From Ipomoea triloba (lineage: Eukaryota; Streptophyta; Magnoliopsida; Solanales; Convolvulaceae), in contig NC_044919.1 of assembly GCF_003576645.1 (NCBI RefSeq), positions 26,871,318-26,935,317 on the forward strand: a stretch of 64,000 nt of DNA. The letters run 5' to 3'. The notes under the pieces were generated by a model. That model did not search any database, was not told the DNA's origin, and was given only the letters and a program-made list of their open reading frames with translations. Shown here piece after piece: positions 23,823 to 34,855 of the stretch. The first letter of the stretch is position 1. Every line of letters starts with the position of its first letter. A program made the translations under genes and the position numbers.

Positions 23823-24192
23823 TTTTATAAATATGGAAAAAGTCTTTGTCTTCTCAGGGAGCATTTGGTTGGAAGGAAAAATTAGGAAGAAAAAGAATTA
23901 CAATTAGGTGGGAAAGAATAATGTAGGAATATAGTAAGAATTCAAATTACATTGATAGGGTGGAATAGAATTATTGAGAATGAAAAAGAAAGAAGTGATA
24001 TAAAAATTAAAATATCATTGTTTAATAATAATAATAATAATAAAGGGTAATAATGCCATTGCATCCCTTTTTTCTATTTCTCACACCCATTGAATTGCAA
24101 TTCACCAGGGTAGTCATGGGACACCCATGAATTGCAATTCAACAAAATGAGGAAATTGTAATTTCTTCTAACTAACCAATCAATGTAATTGA
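23823..24192. repeat. First copy of an exact 370-bp duplication around an N
   Basis: 23823-24192 and 24194-24563 read identical and are separated only by the N at 24193. This pattern is expected when two contigs that overlap by 370 bases are placed end to end instead of merged. It lies in intron 1 of TNL gene 1. Confidence 0.9.
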
Positions 24193-24193
24193 N

Positions 24194-24563
24194 TTTTATA
24201 AATATGGAAAAAGTCTTTGTCTTCTCAGGGAGCATTTGGTTGGAAGGAAAAATTAGGAAGAAAAAGAATTACAATTAGGTGGGAAAGAATAATGTAGGAA
24301 TATAGTAAGAATTCAAATTACATTGATAGGGTGGAATAGAATTATTGAGAATGAAAAAGAAAGAAGTGATATAAAAATTAAAATATCATTGTTTAATAAT
24401 AATAATAATAATAAAGGGTAATAATGCCATTGCATCCCTTTTTTCTATTTCTCACACCCATTGAATTGCAATTCACCAGGGTAGTCATGGGACACCCATG
24501 AATTGCAATTCAACAAAATGAGGAAATTGTAATTTCTTCTAACTAACCAATCAATGTAATTGA
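24194..24563. repeat. Second copy of the 370-bp duplication
   Basis: Same sequence as 23823-24192. The unique sequence resumes at 24564. Confidence 0.9.
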
Positions 24564-24696
24564 GGTTTTCATTCAAATTTAAATTCAATTACAACCAATT
24601 CATGTGCACCAAAGGGGTTGTTAGTTTAGTTTGCATATTGCTAATAAAACACAGTACGAATATATATATATATATATAAAATATATTCAAATCAAA

Positions 24697-24886
24697 TGAG
24701 ACAAGCTATTTAGGTGAGAAATGCGAACTAGTACGTGAGTGCACACAGTTTACTACGCGGATGCACACAGCCCGAAGTGTGTGCACTTAGCCTACATGAG
24801 TGCACACAGTTTAGGGTGTGTGCATTCGTGAAGGAGATTATGTGCACTCACGTTGTTCGCATTTCTCACCTAAATAGCTTGTCTCA
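24697..24886. mobile_element. MITE with perfect 32-bp terminal inverted repeats
   Basis: 24697-24728 (starting tgagacaagctatttagg) and 24855-24886 are exact reverse complements over 32 bases. The 126-base interior is built from gtgcacaca/tgtgtgca words in both orientations. The element sits in a TA-rich setting in intron 1 of gene 1, not obviously shared with gene 2. Confidence 0.8.
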
Positions 24887-24896
24887 TATGAAGTCA

Positions 24897-24898
<2 letters not shown>

Positions 24899-24966
<68 letters not shown>
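24899..24966. repeat. (TA)n microsatellite
   Basis: A TA run of about 66 bases, just beyond the MITE and close to the 3' end of TNL exon 1 of gene 1. Confidence 0.95.
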
Positions 24967-24967
<1 letters not shown>

Positions 24968-25548
24968 GTGGGTTTTAGATTTTAAGATTTACCCATTTTC
25001 AGTGTTGTCCAGATTCCAACCGGACAAATTGGAAACACTCTCCTCCATTTTTTCACCTTTTCTCCTTCCTTCTCAAACGTCTTCTCGTGTCCTTCAAAGG
25101 CTTCTCCAAACTTTCCCTTCTGTTTCCTCACCGTCGATGGATCCACGCCATAGAAAATGGGAACAACCATCTGACCTTTCACCTCCATACACTCCATGAT
25201 TTTCACCAGCTCCTCCAAACACCATGTCGAATCAGCATAGTGCTCGGAGAAGACGACGACCGCCATGGACGATTCTTCAATTGCCTTCTCAAGTGCGGGC
25301 GAGATGGACTTTCCCCTTTCCAGCTTCTCGTCGTCTTTGAAAATGTAAATCCCTCTTTGCTGTATGGCACCATAGAGATGATCAACAAAATTCTTGCGAA
25401 CGTCTTCTCCTCTGAAACTCAAGAAAACATCATAGGAGGAACCACATGAAGAAGACACAAAAGAAGGTTGTTCCATTGCAATGGTTAAGACAGGGCCGGA
25501 AAACTCGATCTGCAGTACGCAGCTCAATTCACTCTGATGTCTCTGCAC

Positions 25549-26647
25549 AATAAATGATATGATGATTCATAATATAATATAGCTAAAACAATATTGTTCG
25601 TATCTGCACAAAAATTAAATAAATAAACACCGCCCTGAATTTTTTAGGGCATGATTATAGAGTAGTTAAGAAACAAAGAATCCATCAAACTTGACTGTAA
25701 AAAATAATAAAAAGCTACATTTTCTAAAGAGGCCGGTTTTGTTTTACTCAATTATTTCATGGATGACAATGAGTTTATGACTATTATATTGTGATCTAGT
25801 CCCACCAATGAAAAAAACAAAAGGAACTCCGATGGTAGCCATGGACGAAAGAATAAATAAAGTATTTGCAATTAATGAATGATACATACGGAGTAATATA
25901 TTACTATTTTCATCTACTATTATGTATCGTATTTAATTAAGAAACAAAGACTATAAAAACTTGCGCTTAATGAATGATGATAGACAAACATATTACTATT
26001 TTCAAATAAAGTATTTGCCATTGAATGATACACAATATATTATGGAGTACTATTTTCATCTACTTTTACATAAAGTTGTTAGCGAATAGAGCTTTCAATA
26101 AATTACTTGTATTCGTATTTGGTAACGTTAGTTTGTTATGGTAAACGAACATATATAAATGAACAACTTTTAGAGCTCGTTTAATAAATGAACAGAGTGA
26201 ACATTTGTATCCTCATTTGCTAAGAGCTCATAAACGTGTTCGTTAGTGTTCGTTTTAAAAATGTTCATGAACATGCATGCTCGTTAAGTGTTCATTTAAT
26301 AATGTTCGCGAACATGCTCGTTTAGTGTTTCTTTAAGATGTTAGACATGTATGCCCTAAGGAGCCACTATTTTTGGGCATTGTTTTCTAATTAAATAAAT
26401 ATTTTTATTTAGTTTTTGACTTAATTAATATTAGATAGTATCTATTTCATACAATATTCTTAACTCTTCATTCTTAAGAATTAAGAATATGAGTGACGAA
26501 TTGAAGAATTTATTAATAAAGTATTGTAAAAATGTTCATAGCTAGTCTTAAGAATACAAATTGACCATTAAAATTCCAACAAGACTAGCACATTGTCATT
26601 CTTATTATGATGAGTCTTATGTCATTCCATATGAGATAGGGAGAGTG
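25549..26647. repeat. Inverted-duplication arm 1: upstream region of TNL gene 1
   Basis: Reading away from the TIR exon, this matches the reverse complement of the region upstream of gene 2: caccgccctgaattttttag, the gggccggttttgttt-like block, atgtatcgtatttaattaag, a run of gttcgtt/aacatgttc words (26160-26340), and gttagacatgtatgccct. It should include the gene 1 promoter. Homology breaks at 26648, where a CACTA terminus begins. Confidence 0.8.
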
Positions 26648-27010
26648 CACTATTACATAAAACACCTTTAACGTTAGTTTTTAGCACTTTTAACGCCGGT
26701 TGAAATTCTACGTCAATCTAGCAGACGTTGTATATAAATGATACGACGTCGGTTGTAAAAACTGACACCCCGTATGTATTTTTTTTATATTTTTTTAAAA
26801 ATATAATACAACGTCGGTTATTAAGCCAAACCGACGCCGTTTAATTCTTTAAAAAAAATAAGATACGACGTCGGTTATTAAGGAAAACCGACGTCATATT
26901 ATATTTAAAAAAAAATAAAAATACATAAGGCGTCGATTTTCTTAAATAACCGACGTTGTATTTGATTTTTATTTTTTAAAATTATTATATGACGTTGGTT
27001 TTTGTGAAAA
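26648..27010 (+). mobile_element. CACTA (En/Spm) transposon 5' end
   Basis: CACTATTACATAAAACACC starts at 26648 and is followed by a subterminal array of inverted units around cgacgtcggttattaag / aaaccgacgtc (about 26700-27010). A CACTA start plus subterminal inverted repeats defines the superfamily. No matching TAGTG terminus was found further on, and no transposase frame is visible. Confidence 0.65.
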
Positions 27011-29290
27011 TTCGACGTCGTTTATTTGCTTTTGTGTCAAAGAAAAAAAAAGAGAAAAAAGAGAAAAAGAGGAAAAGAGAAAAACAGAAAAGATATTTTG
27101 GAAGAAAGATTGGTTCTATTGGTTGCTTGTTTTGGAGGCGATTATGGCTTGGTGATATCTCTAACTCTAAAAATCTTTTTACCCCTTATTTTATCTATTT
27201 TTGTGAACAAAGTGTTTGTACTTGAGTGAGATTTATTACTCGTTTGCGTGTTTTGTGTTCATAGGTGCAATTGTCCACAACGAGTAGCAAAGGGAGTATT
27301 TTGGAGCATATTGGATCGATTTTGGTAGCAAAGGATCCCACTCAAGGAAGGAGAGAAGTAGCGGAGCGTGAAACGGACCAAGGAACAAAGCAGGAAGCAC
27401 TTCCAGGCCACCCCCACGACCCGTGGTGGCAGCCGTGTGCCTCTGCTGGAATTTTTAAGCCGCAACACCTCCACGGCCACCCACACGGCCCATGTAAGTG
27501 GCCGTGGAGATCTATACTACTCTGTATTTAAGCGTTTTTGCTGCATTTTTGTCTAAGTAGTAAGTCCGAACCCTAGCTAGCTTAGTCTTGTTCTCCTTCA
27601 TTTCTATAGACCTAAATAGCTTTGAATAGCTTAGATTAACTCTACTTTTGCACATTGGAGGCCTTGTATTGCGGATTTCAGTGGCTTTAACCACCATCTT
27701 CATCTACATTTAATAGAGAAGTCTTTACTTTTCTTCTCTCTTCTTATTTACATTTATTGCTATGTTCATGATTTCCTTGTTTATATTTGCCATGTTTATG
27801 CTTCCAATGAGTGAGTTGTTAGCTATTGGGTTTATATTAGGGTGTTATTATTGCTCCTATTGATGCTAGAAATGTAGTTATTGCATAAAAGCCAGTGTAT
27901 GAACAAACCCACCTAGGGTTCTTGAGTTTGAATTGGGTCTTTATATTCTCATGTAATGATTGATAGGTAGCGATTGTTGCTTGCTTTTGGAGAGGCCTCC
28001 ATCTCAATGAAAATTGGATGGAAGACTCAAGCCTTGCCAAATTCAAACCCATTTTCCTTCTATGAAAATAGGGGTAGATTGAGGCTTAAATATGCTTGTG
28101 TGCTTCAAGAACTTGGATTGATACACTATGAAAGTGGGGCAATCCTTGTTTATTGCTATAAGTATGGCTTAGACTAGGATTCATTAGTGCATTGCCTTAA
28201 GACCCTAGATAAATTTTTCTCCCCCAATTTTAAGTTGTTAAGCATCAATAGAGCAATACCCCTAATTAAAACCCATCTTTTCCTATTGAAGTTTCTAGAA
28301 TTAAATTTGTATTCCCTTAGCATCCAAAAATCCAAAAATATCTTAGCTTATTAAATACCCTCAACCAATGATTTGCTTGGATCCTTATGAGTTTCAAAAC
28401 CTTAGTGACTATAATTTAGGTAATTGCTCAAGTACGCGCTATAGTCGCAATCCCCTGCGGAACGACAGAACACCCACCTTTTCACCATCACACCGTACCA
28501 ACACCAACTTTTTGGCGTCGTTGCCGGGGATTGCTTATTTAGTTGTATTGAGTTTTTTCCTTTATTTCTAGCATTAAGGTTTGTAAATCCTTAGGAGATC
28601 AAGTTTTTTATTTTTTTTTCTTTTTGTTTATTTTACACTAACCCATAACCAAGTGTTTCCTAGTGTGTTTTGGTTGTGCTTGTTATAGGAGCCCCCCCGA
28701 TGTATGCAAATGAGATATAAGGGGAGTGTAGACCTTCATCCCCTTAATCAAGAGTTTTTGACGGACTTAAGGAGGGAAAGAAGAGTTTTGCACGAGTGGC
28801 TAAGAGATTTTGAGAACTTTGAAATAGAAATGGAGACTAGAGATACAAGCAACCCGGGGCAAGTGTGTCTCAAGTGCCGATTGCCCACCAAAGCCCAAGG
28901 TAAGGAGATTTCAATGAGGAACACCAAGGAGGGCATGTCAATGTGTCTCAAGTGCCGATTGCCCCTATTCAAATCCCGGCACAACCCTTCATGGTGAATC
29001 CAAATGTGAACCCTACTTTGGAGGAGGAATGAGGATGTCACAAGCTTAATTTCCATTCTTCCAAAACATGAATCAAGGAGGCATTCCACAAGATTATGGA
29101 CAACAACAACCTCCACCTCAACAACAAGGACAAGGGGTTGGGATACAAAATCTCCTCCACCAAATGAATCACAACTTCTTCCATCAATTCACTCAAAATT
29201 TTCCACAAGGATTTCCCCCCCCCCATGTTCCAACAAGGTGTACAACAACCAATAGCGGCCCATCTAGCCCTGGAATTTGAAGAAGAGGAT
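27011..29290 (+). mobile_element. Ty3/gypsy (Tat/Athila-like) LTR, primer site and truncated gag region
   Basis: tttttggcgtcgttgccggg at about 28508-28527 is close to the TGGCGCCGTTGCCGGGGA primer-binding site of Tat/Athila-type elements. Upstream sequence (from about 27200), with repeated acggccac words and cattagtgcattgcc, looks like their LTR and leader. Downstream, about 28700-29280, short frames are glutamine/proline-rich (QQQPPPQQQGQG) as in some gag C-termini. One block (gtgtctcaagtgccgattgc) is repeated at 28863 and 28943. No protease, polymerase or integrase was found, so it is a truncated remnant. Confidence 0.5.
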
Positions 29291-29310
29291 TGTATTGTGT
29301 ACCTGGGGAT

Positions 29311-30300
29311 AGTGATAAGCACTCAAGATTACTAGGAATTAGGGTCTATATCGGGGTGAATTGATAGTAATTAGTGTCCTTTTGTGACTAGCCTATGGCA
29401 TTTTATGCTCTAATGCGTAGATCTCGTGCAAAGCTGTGTCTCTTTGGTGTTTTAGAATGCTTTTACAGATCCAGGGAGCCACTCGACAAAGCATAAAGAC
29501 ATAGCGAGCATTCGAAGCAAAGAAGAAGTCTCGAAATTGGCCGGAGGACACATCCACGCGTGGAGTCGGCGCGGATCAAATCCAGTGTTTGTCCACGCCG
29601 TCACTCCACGCGTGGATTATGCGCGGACAGGGAGTGCGGAAGGAAAAATAAAAAGGGCAATTTTGAGAAGGCTATTTAAGGGAGCTAGCTAGAAATTTCT
29701 AGGAGGTTGGATCATTTTTAGATTTTTTACAATTTTTAGTAGAGAGAATTTTAGAGAGAAAAATACCTAGAAGTTCCAATTCTTGAAGGATTGAAGATCA
29801 AAGTGGACTTGAAGATTGTAATTCATATTGGCTAGGTGAATTCTACCTTTTAATCTAGTTTTCATTTCAATTCCTATTGCAATTTACATTTCTCTAGTTT
29901 GATTTAGATTTGTGATTTTGAATTCATGAATATGCATAGCTAATTTCTTCTAGGGATTGAATTGTGTGAAGTTATGCTTGCCTAGTGTGGATTATCATTT
30001 CTAAATGTGGAATTTGCTTCATTTTATGTTGGATATCTATTCTTGTCTTTGATTGTTGATTTGGTTTGATTCTAATTGATTTGGCCAATCTCTTAGGAGT
30101 TTGAGGCCTTAATCTAATCATGATTGTTGATTAGAGTTAAGGATTAGCTTTTGCAATCATAGATCCTATAGAATTCCATGTGTAGAATAGTAGGATGGTG
30201 TGAAGCTTAGGTGCTCGATGAAATGTCTCTTAGGGCTTTTGGTTACTTACAAGTACTCCTAAGCCTAAGAAGCCTTAGTACACTAATGTTAGCTTATTTT
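29311..30300 (+). mobile_element. LTR-like fragment of a second long-LTR retroelement
   Basis: It begins TGATAAGCACTCAAG, comparable to the reverse complement of the end of the solo LTR at 41057-42540 (TGATAAGTGCTAAATTG). It contains the repeated cacgcgtgga word and a promoter-like ctatttaaggg near 29672. The right boundary is uncertain and no target duplication was identified. Confidence 0.4.
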
Positions 30301-30902
30301 TTTGATAATTTTTTGTGTTAGCATATTTTATGTGTCTGGTTTTACGTATAGTTGAATGCCTTCATTGGCGGTTGTGTGTCATTTTTTTGCTCTCTCAAAA
30401 TCAATGCATAGTTCACTTTAATTTCGTGCACACGATTTTGTCTCATGTGGCACATGTTATAAACGAGTATGACACACACCCCCGTGAACATAATCTATTC
30501 TACCCATGCGATCTGCCTTGTGTGCCGTCTTGGGTATGGTGTGTGCCTTTTTACTCACCTCTTTGTGCCAAGTTTCTGGTTTATGTTTAATATTTAAACT
30601 CCGTTCGTAAATCATGTTAAAGTTTAAATAGCATTGAAATGCTCTTATTAATTCATATATAAATGTAATTCAAATTTTGAAGAAAAAAAATTTGTGCCCC
30701 TTATTTTCGTGTTTGCCTGCTTATTCTTTGGGGATGTGTGTTGAGATTCTCTTGTGTCCCAAAGTCCTATTTTATTTGTCCGGGGTCATTGTATTTTAGT
30801 TATAGCTATAGTAATTAAAAAAATTATTAATATTCTGTTCAAATTGTGCACAGTTTTGTGCATAGGTTTTTTAACCCCCGCCTAAAGCATGGATGGCATA
30901 CA

Positions 30903-30942
<40 letters not shown>

Positions 30943-31351
30943 ACGTTGACACACGCTTTATCACAGATTGGCACACACTTTATCAAAAAATTGTAATAAC
31001 AGATCACCATTTTATATTTTTGTAAAAACTGTGATTTCATTTTCGAATGGTAAATCATAAATACGAATTCCGTAATTTTCGGATTTTCCCATCTAAAATA
31101 AGCATTTAACGTTTCTGAGAAAGAATGAAGACTATACCATAATTATAGTTGAACTCCAATTCTATATTTGTTAATTAAAATCATCCCATAATTAAAATTG
31201 GTATCAAATATTTGCTTTGCCCTCCATAATTATTTTTAGGCATGATCCACCAGATTATGGATGCATAATCTCAACTGTTTGTGGTATTGTGTTGGATGGA
31301 TGTGATTTGTTCTCATAATCTTCTATTACTATGTGTCCTCATGTGAATAAT

Positions 31352-31397
<46 letters not shown>

Positions 31398-31430
31398 TTG
31401 AAATAAAATTTGTAACTATTAATTGAAATT
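30301..31430. other. Unassigned region with TG/TA microsatellites
   Basis: A 91-codon frame at 30315-30590 gives no recognisable protein. (TG)n(TA)n occurs at about 30903-30942 and a (TA)n run at about 31354-31394. Nothing else can be supported. Confidence 0.4.
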
Positions 31431-31850
31431 AAATAATATGACAAGAGGAGTAGAAATAATATTAGTAACTTGTAATTGTAATAATATGACAAGAGGAGTC
31501 GAATAAGATTGGTAACATGTAATTGTAATAATATGACTAGAGGAATCTAAATAAAATTTGTAACTTGTAAGTGTAATAATATGACCAGAGGAGTCAAAAT
31601 AGGATTTGTAATTTGTGATTCTAATAATATAACTAGAGGAGTCAAAATAAGATTTGTAATTTGTAATTGTAATAATATGGCAAGAAGGGTTGAAATAAAA
31701 ATGGTAACTTGTAATTGTAATAATATGACTAGAGGAACCGAAATAATATTTGTAACTTGTTATTGTAATAATATGACCAGAGGAGTTGAAATTATAAGAT
31801 TTGTAATTTGTAATTCTAATAATATGACTAGAGAAGTCAAAATAAGACTT
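31431..31850. repeat. 48-bp minisatellite, nine units
   Basis: Units carry aataatatgac(a/t/c)agaggagt, then a aataagatttgtaa-like block and ttgtaattgt. Measured spacing is 48, 47, 48, 48, 48, 48, 48 and 51 bases. Because 48 is a multiple of three, frames stay open on both strands (minus 31419-31886, plus 31581-31877) and give 16-residue periodic peptides. I do not regard these as genes. Confidence 0.9.
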
Positions 31851-32014
31851 GAGCCGTCCAATTATCCAGCCTTCTAGTCCATCCACCGGCCGGGCAAGCG
31901 AGATCTCCCAAAGATTTTACGTAAAAAATTGTTTTTCCTTTCTTTAATTTCTAAATTTTTTTTGTCTCAATTCACTCTAAGAAATGGGCAAGACTTATTT
32001 ATATCGCAAATTTT

Positions 32015-32220
32015 ACTATGGATCGCGGTCCACAATGCATGGTAGTCCATGCATCAAAATGACGTGGTTTTGATTAGTGAATAGAAATGGCTCCATTCCA
32101 TGTCGTTAACTCTGTGTGTATAACATATTCAGTTTCATTTTATATACACAGTAGTTTCTTTCAACACAACTACAGTTTCATTCGACATTATACACTCAAT
32201 ACTGAACTAGGTCACCAAGT
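32015..32220 (+). mobile_element. Truncated copy of the tttactatggac-type element
   Basis: It matches the reverse complement of part of 45650-46125: tttactatggatcgcggt, tgatgcatcaaaa-type words, agtttcattttatata, and acaactacagtttcattcgac. It stops matching near 32205. It is probably a partial copy of the same non-autonomous family. Confidence 0.5.
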
Positions 32221-32429
32221 ACACTTATAATCTCGTAAGAGAATGAAAGACGCATACTTGCAAACACTAGTCCACCATATTTACCAGACAACCATGTCAT
32301 CTCAAGACAAAAGACTATCGCATACTTGTAACATACAACATACCGATGACACGTAGGTAAAAACATCATGCGGTATGTTGTAGTCAGTCATTGTTCAATG
32401 ACTTGTTCTCTAACAATCATCCACATGTC

Positions 32430-32678
32430 CACTTTCCCTATCTTATACGGAATGGCATGAGACTCGCCATAAGAAGACTATGTGCTAGCTAGTCTTGTGG
32501 AAATTCTAATGCACAATTAAAATTTCTATGACTATGAACATTTTTACAATACTTTATTAATAAATTCTTCAATTTGTCACTCATATTCTTAACTCTTTTT
32601 TAAAAAAAAAAAATATATTCTTAACTCTTAAGAATTAAGAATTAATAAGATTGTATGAAATAATATCTAATATTAATT
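32430..32678. repeat. Inverted-duplication arm 2, distal piece
   Basis: The reverse complement matches 26395-26647 (for example tccctatctta / gagatagggag, tcttaactctt, ttgtatgaaata). It is separated from the rest of arm 2 (from 45126) by the LINE. Confidence 0.8.
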
Positions 32679-32694
32679 AGAATACAACGCCCAA
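32679..32694. repeat. Left target-site duplication of the LINE (16 bp)
   Basis: agaatacaacgcccaa here is identical to 45110-45125. The homologous unfilled site is in arm 1 near 26371-26388, where gggcattgttttc reads without interruption. Confidence 0.93.
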
Positions 32695-32844
32695 GTATTA
32701 TTATGATGCATATATGTCAGAAAAATATGATCAGTTTGATTGACAATATAGAGCTGATTGTGCACACACTTTAATGTCACTACAACAGCCCCTCTCTCTC
32801 TTACTGTAGCGCAAATCTAGGGCTCTCTCCAGCTGCAGTCTGCT

Positions 32845-34137
32845 ATGGCAGCGCCGCCGGGGGGCAACCTCCCCTCCCCTCCAAAATCTTTCGCAAACAT
32901 CCTCTCTTCTCCCTCAACAGCTGTCCCTCTCAAACCTCTTGAAAGATTCAAAGGTCACCTGGCAATCTCCTTCTCAGACACTGAAATCGACCTTTATGCT
33001 CAACGCCTAAAATTCGCTCTGGTCGGAAAATTCCCTCGCGGTCGGCCTTCACTTGCATCCTTTCGTAAATCCTTTGAAGCAATTGGTTTTGGGGGAGCCT
33101 TCACTGTCGGTCTTCTTGATCAGAAACATCTGCTCCTAAATTTTGACCGTGAAGAAGATTTCCAAAGATGCTGGCTCCGCAAATCTTGGATGATCAATGG
33201 ATTTCTTATGAATATCTTCAAATGGTCGACAAACTTTCGTCCGGATGTGGAATCACCGTTTGCCCCTGTCTGGATCGCTTTAGAAGGTCTCCCAGCTCAC
33301 CTCCATGACAAAAGAGCTCTGTTCTCTATAGCAAATCTGATTGGTAAGCCTCTCAAAATTGATGCGTCCACCCTCTCCCACAACCGTCCCTCGGTTGCAA
33401 GGATTTGTGTGGAACTAGATGTCTCCAAACAGTTACCAGATTTTTTCTGGATTCATAATGGTTCAGTAGGAAGTTTCCCCCAAACTATAACCTATGAATT
33501 CATTCCAGAATACTGTACTGTTTGTCAAAAATTCGGCCACCTGCAAGCAGCTTGCCACCACCTTAATCCCGAGAAGATTCCTCATCCAAAACCCCAAAAA
33601 CCAGACAATCTTAACGCACCAAACTCTTCACGCCAGATACCCCCAGTTGTGCCCCCTCGAAAACGTTGGAAAGCTGTAACCAAACAAAACAACGCGGAAG
33701 CTCCTTTGAATAACGACTCTGTTCCTCCCCAACCTTCCCCACAAGTACCCGAAGTATCTCCAGCAGAAACACAAATAGCTTTAACAGAATCTCTTGGCAC
33801 ACTTAATCTGAATAACTCTGCTATTGGCCCGGTTATCATTGATGATCAATGCATTCCAAATGCTCGGCATGAATGCATGGAAATTGTGTCCGGCCACAAG
33901 TCAAAGGGAGGAGACATCCATTTAGTGAGACCGCTCTCCACTGCTTTGATCGACTCCTGGATTCGTGACAGCAATCTTTTTGCTAAGAAACTTTCGAAGG
34001 AGCAAGATGGTTTTATCCCAGTTACCGGAAAAAAAAGACGCCCAAGGAAGGACTACTCTTCTCACATTCCTTCTGTTACCACACGTTTGGCCGCTGGGAC
34101 CATTTCCAAAGTTGCTTTCTCCCATCGTTGGAAATGA
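32845..34137 (+). CDS. LINE ORF1 protein, intact (430 aa)
   Basis: Starts MAAPPGGNLPSPPKSFAN. Residues about 35-200 form the DUF4283-type region typical of plant L1 ORF1. A CX2CX4HX4C zinc knuckle, CTVCQKFGHLQAAC, lies at 224-237, followed by a proline-rich basic C-terminus. The family product binds element RNA and acts as a chaperone in the retrotransposition particle. No internal stop or frameshift is present. Its TGA (34135-34137) overlaps the ATG of ORF2 (34134-34136). Confidence 0.9.
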   Translation: MAAPPGGNLPSPPKSFANILSSPSTAVPLKPLERFKGHLAISFSDTEIDLYAQRLKFALVGKFPRGRPSLASFRKSFEAIGFGGAFTVGLLDQKHLLLNFDREEDFQRCWLRKSWMINGFLMNIFKWSTNFRPDVESPFAPVWIALEGLPAHLHDKRALFSIANLIGKPLKIDASTLSHNRPSVARICVELDVSKQLPDFFWIHNGSVGSFPQTITYEFIPEYCTVCQKFGHLQAACHHLNPEKIPHPKPQKPDNLNAPNSSRQIPPVVPPRKRWKAVTKQNNAEAPLNNDSVPPQPSPQVPEVSPAETQIALTESLGTLNLNNSAIGPVIIDDQCIPNARHECMEIVSGHKSKGGDIHLVRPLSTALIDSWIRDSNLFAKKLSKEQDGFIPVTGKKRRPRKDYSSHIPSVTTRLAAGTISKVAFSHRWK

Positions 34138-34609
34138 AACTCTTATTTTGGAATGTCAGGGGTCTTTCTTCTTCACGTAGTAGACTCCGTAGAATTGTTA
34201 AACGTGAACATCTCCCTCTTCTTGCCGTTTCTGAACCTCTTATCTCTAATGATCAAGCCGAAGATTATTCTAAATATCTTGGCTTCCATTCCTTCTTCTG
34301 TTCTACCAGATGCAAACTTTGGCTTTTTTGGATGGATAACTTTAAGCTTGAAGTTATCACGGACTCTGATCAATTTATCCATTGTAAACTCAATTTTCTC
34401 TCTTGGAACTTCACATTTGATTTTGTAGCAGTGTACGCTAAACATAGCAGAGGCGAAAGACTCTCTCTTTGGCACCACTTAAGTAGCATCCTTGCATCGC
34501 CAACTCCGGCCTTTATCGGAGGAGATTTTAACGTAATTGCTGAAATCGCTGAGTATAGAGGTAATGCTGTTCCAGATTTGGGCTCAATGTCTGATTTCTC
34601 CTCCTTTAT

Positions 34610-34855
34610 TATTACGAAGCTCAAAAGAGAAGTAGCAGTAGGAAGAAAACCAGGTATTTTCTCATTAAAACTGAATGCTAGTACAGATAGTTGTTTATAT
34701 ACAAAGAGGAGAGGGAAAACTGAAATCTAACAAATGCTAACAGCTGTAACTGAAAGGTGCTAACAGATGTAACTATAAGATGCTAACAAATGTAACTGCA
34801 AGTAAGATAGGATGATGCCAAGTGGCATCAATCCTTTCAATCTATTCTCCTGAAA
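34610..34855 (-). repeat. 3' LTR of copia element 2
   Basis: 246 bases, differing from 39404-39649 at two positions. The G-rich purine tract (element strand GCGGGGGGC) directly precedes it at 34856-34864. Confidence 0.9.

Larger units (their letters stand above)
20381..25476 (-). pseudogene. TNL resistance gene 1 (TIR-NBS-LRR), frame-disrupted
   Basis: Five exons inferred by comparison with gene 2 and GT-AG sites: 25476-24993 (TIR), 23626-22519 (NBS), 22414-22139, 22012-20922 (LRR), 20839-20381 (post-LRR, C-JID type). Motifs seen: SYDVFLSFRGEDVRKNF, P-loop GMSGIGKTT, kinase-2 VLIVLDDVDH, GSRIIITTKD, GLPLALEVFGS, MHQLIQEMG. TNLs are cytosolic or nuclear immune receptors whose TIR domain has NADase activity. 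Relative to gene 2 there is a 10-base deletion near the end of exon 1, a 5-base insertion late in exon 4 and a 4-base insertion in exon 5; each breaks the frame. The LRR exon also lacks nine codons in frame. A TIR-only product from exon 1 remains possible. Intron 1 carries a MITE, a TA tract and an assembly duplication. Confidence 0.88.

Noticed and set aside
24735..25199. 154-codon plus-strand protein with a YIYIYI run
   Set aside because: It runs through the MITE, the TA tract and the antisense of the TIR exon.
28505..28530. Part of a tRNA-Asp gene
   Set aside because: The match is to the complement of a tRNA 3' end only, which is what a Tat/Athila primer-binding site looks like.
31431..31850. 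CRISPR-like array
   Set aside because: The whole 48-base unit repeats, with no unique spacers, in a plant nuclear context. It is a minisatellite.
31419..31886. 155-codon minus-strand protein
   Set aside because: Produced by the 48-base tandem repeat, whose period is a multiple of three; the plus strand is open as well.
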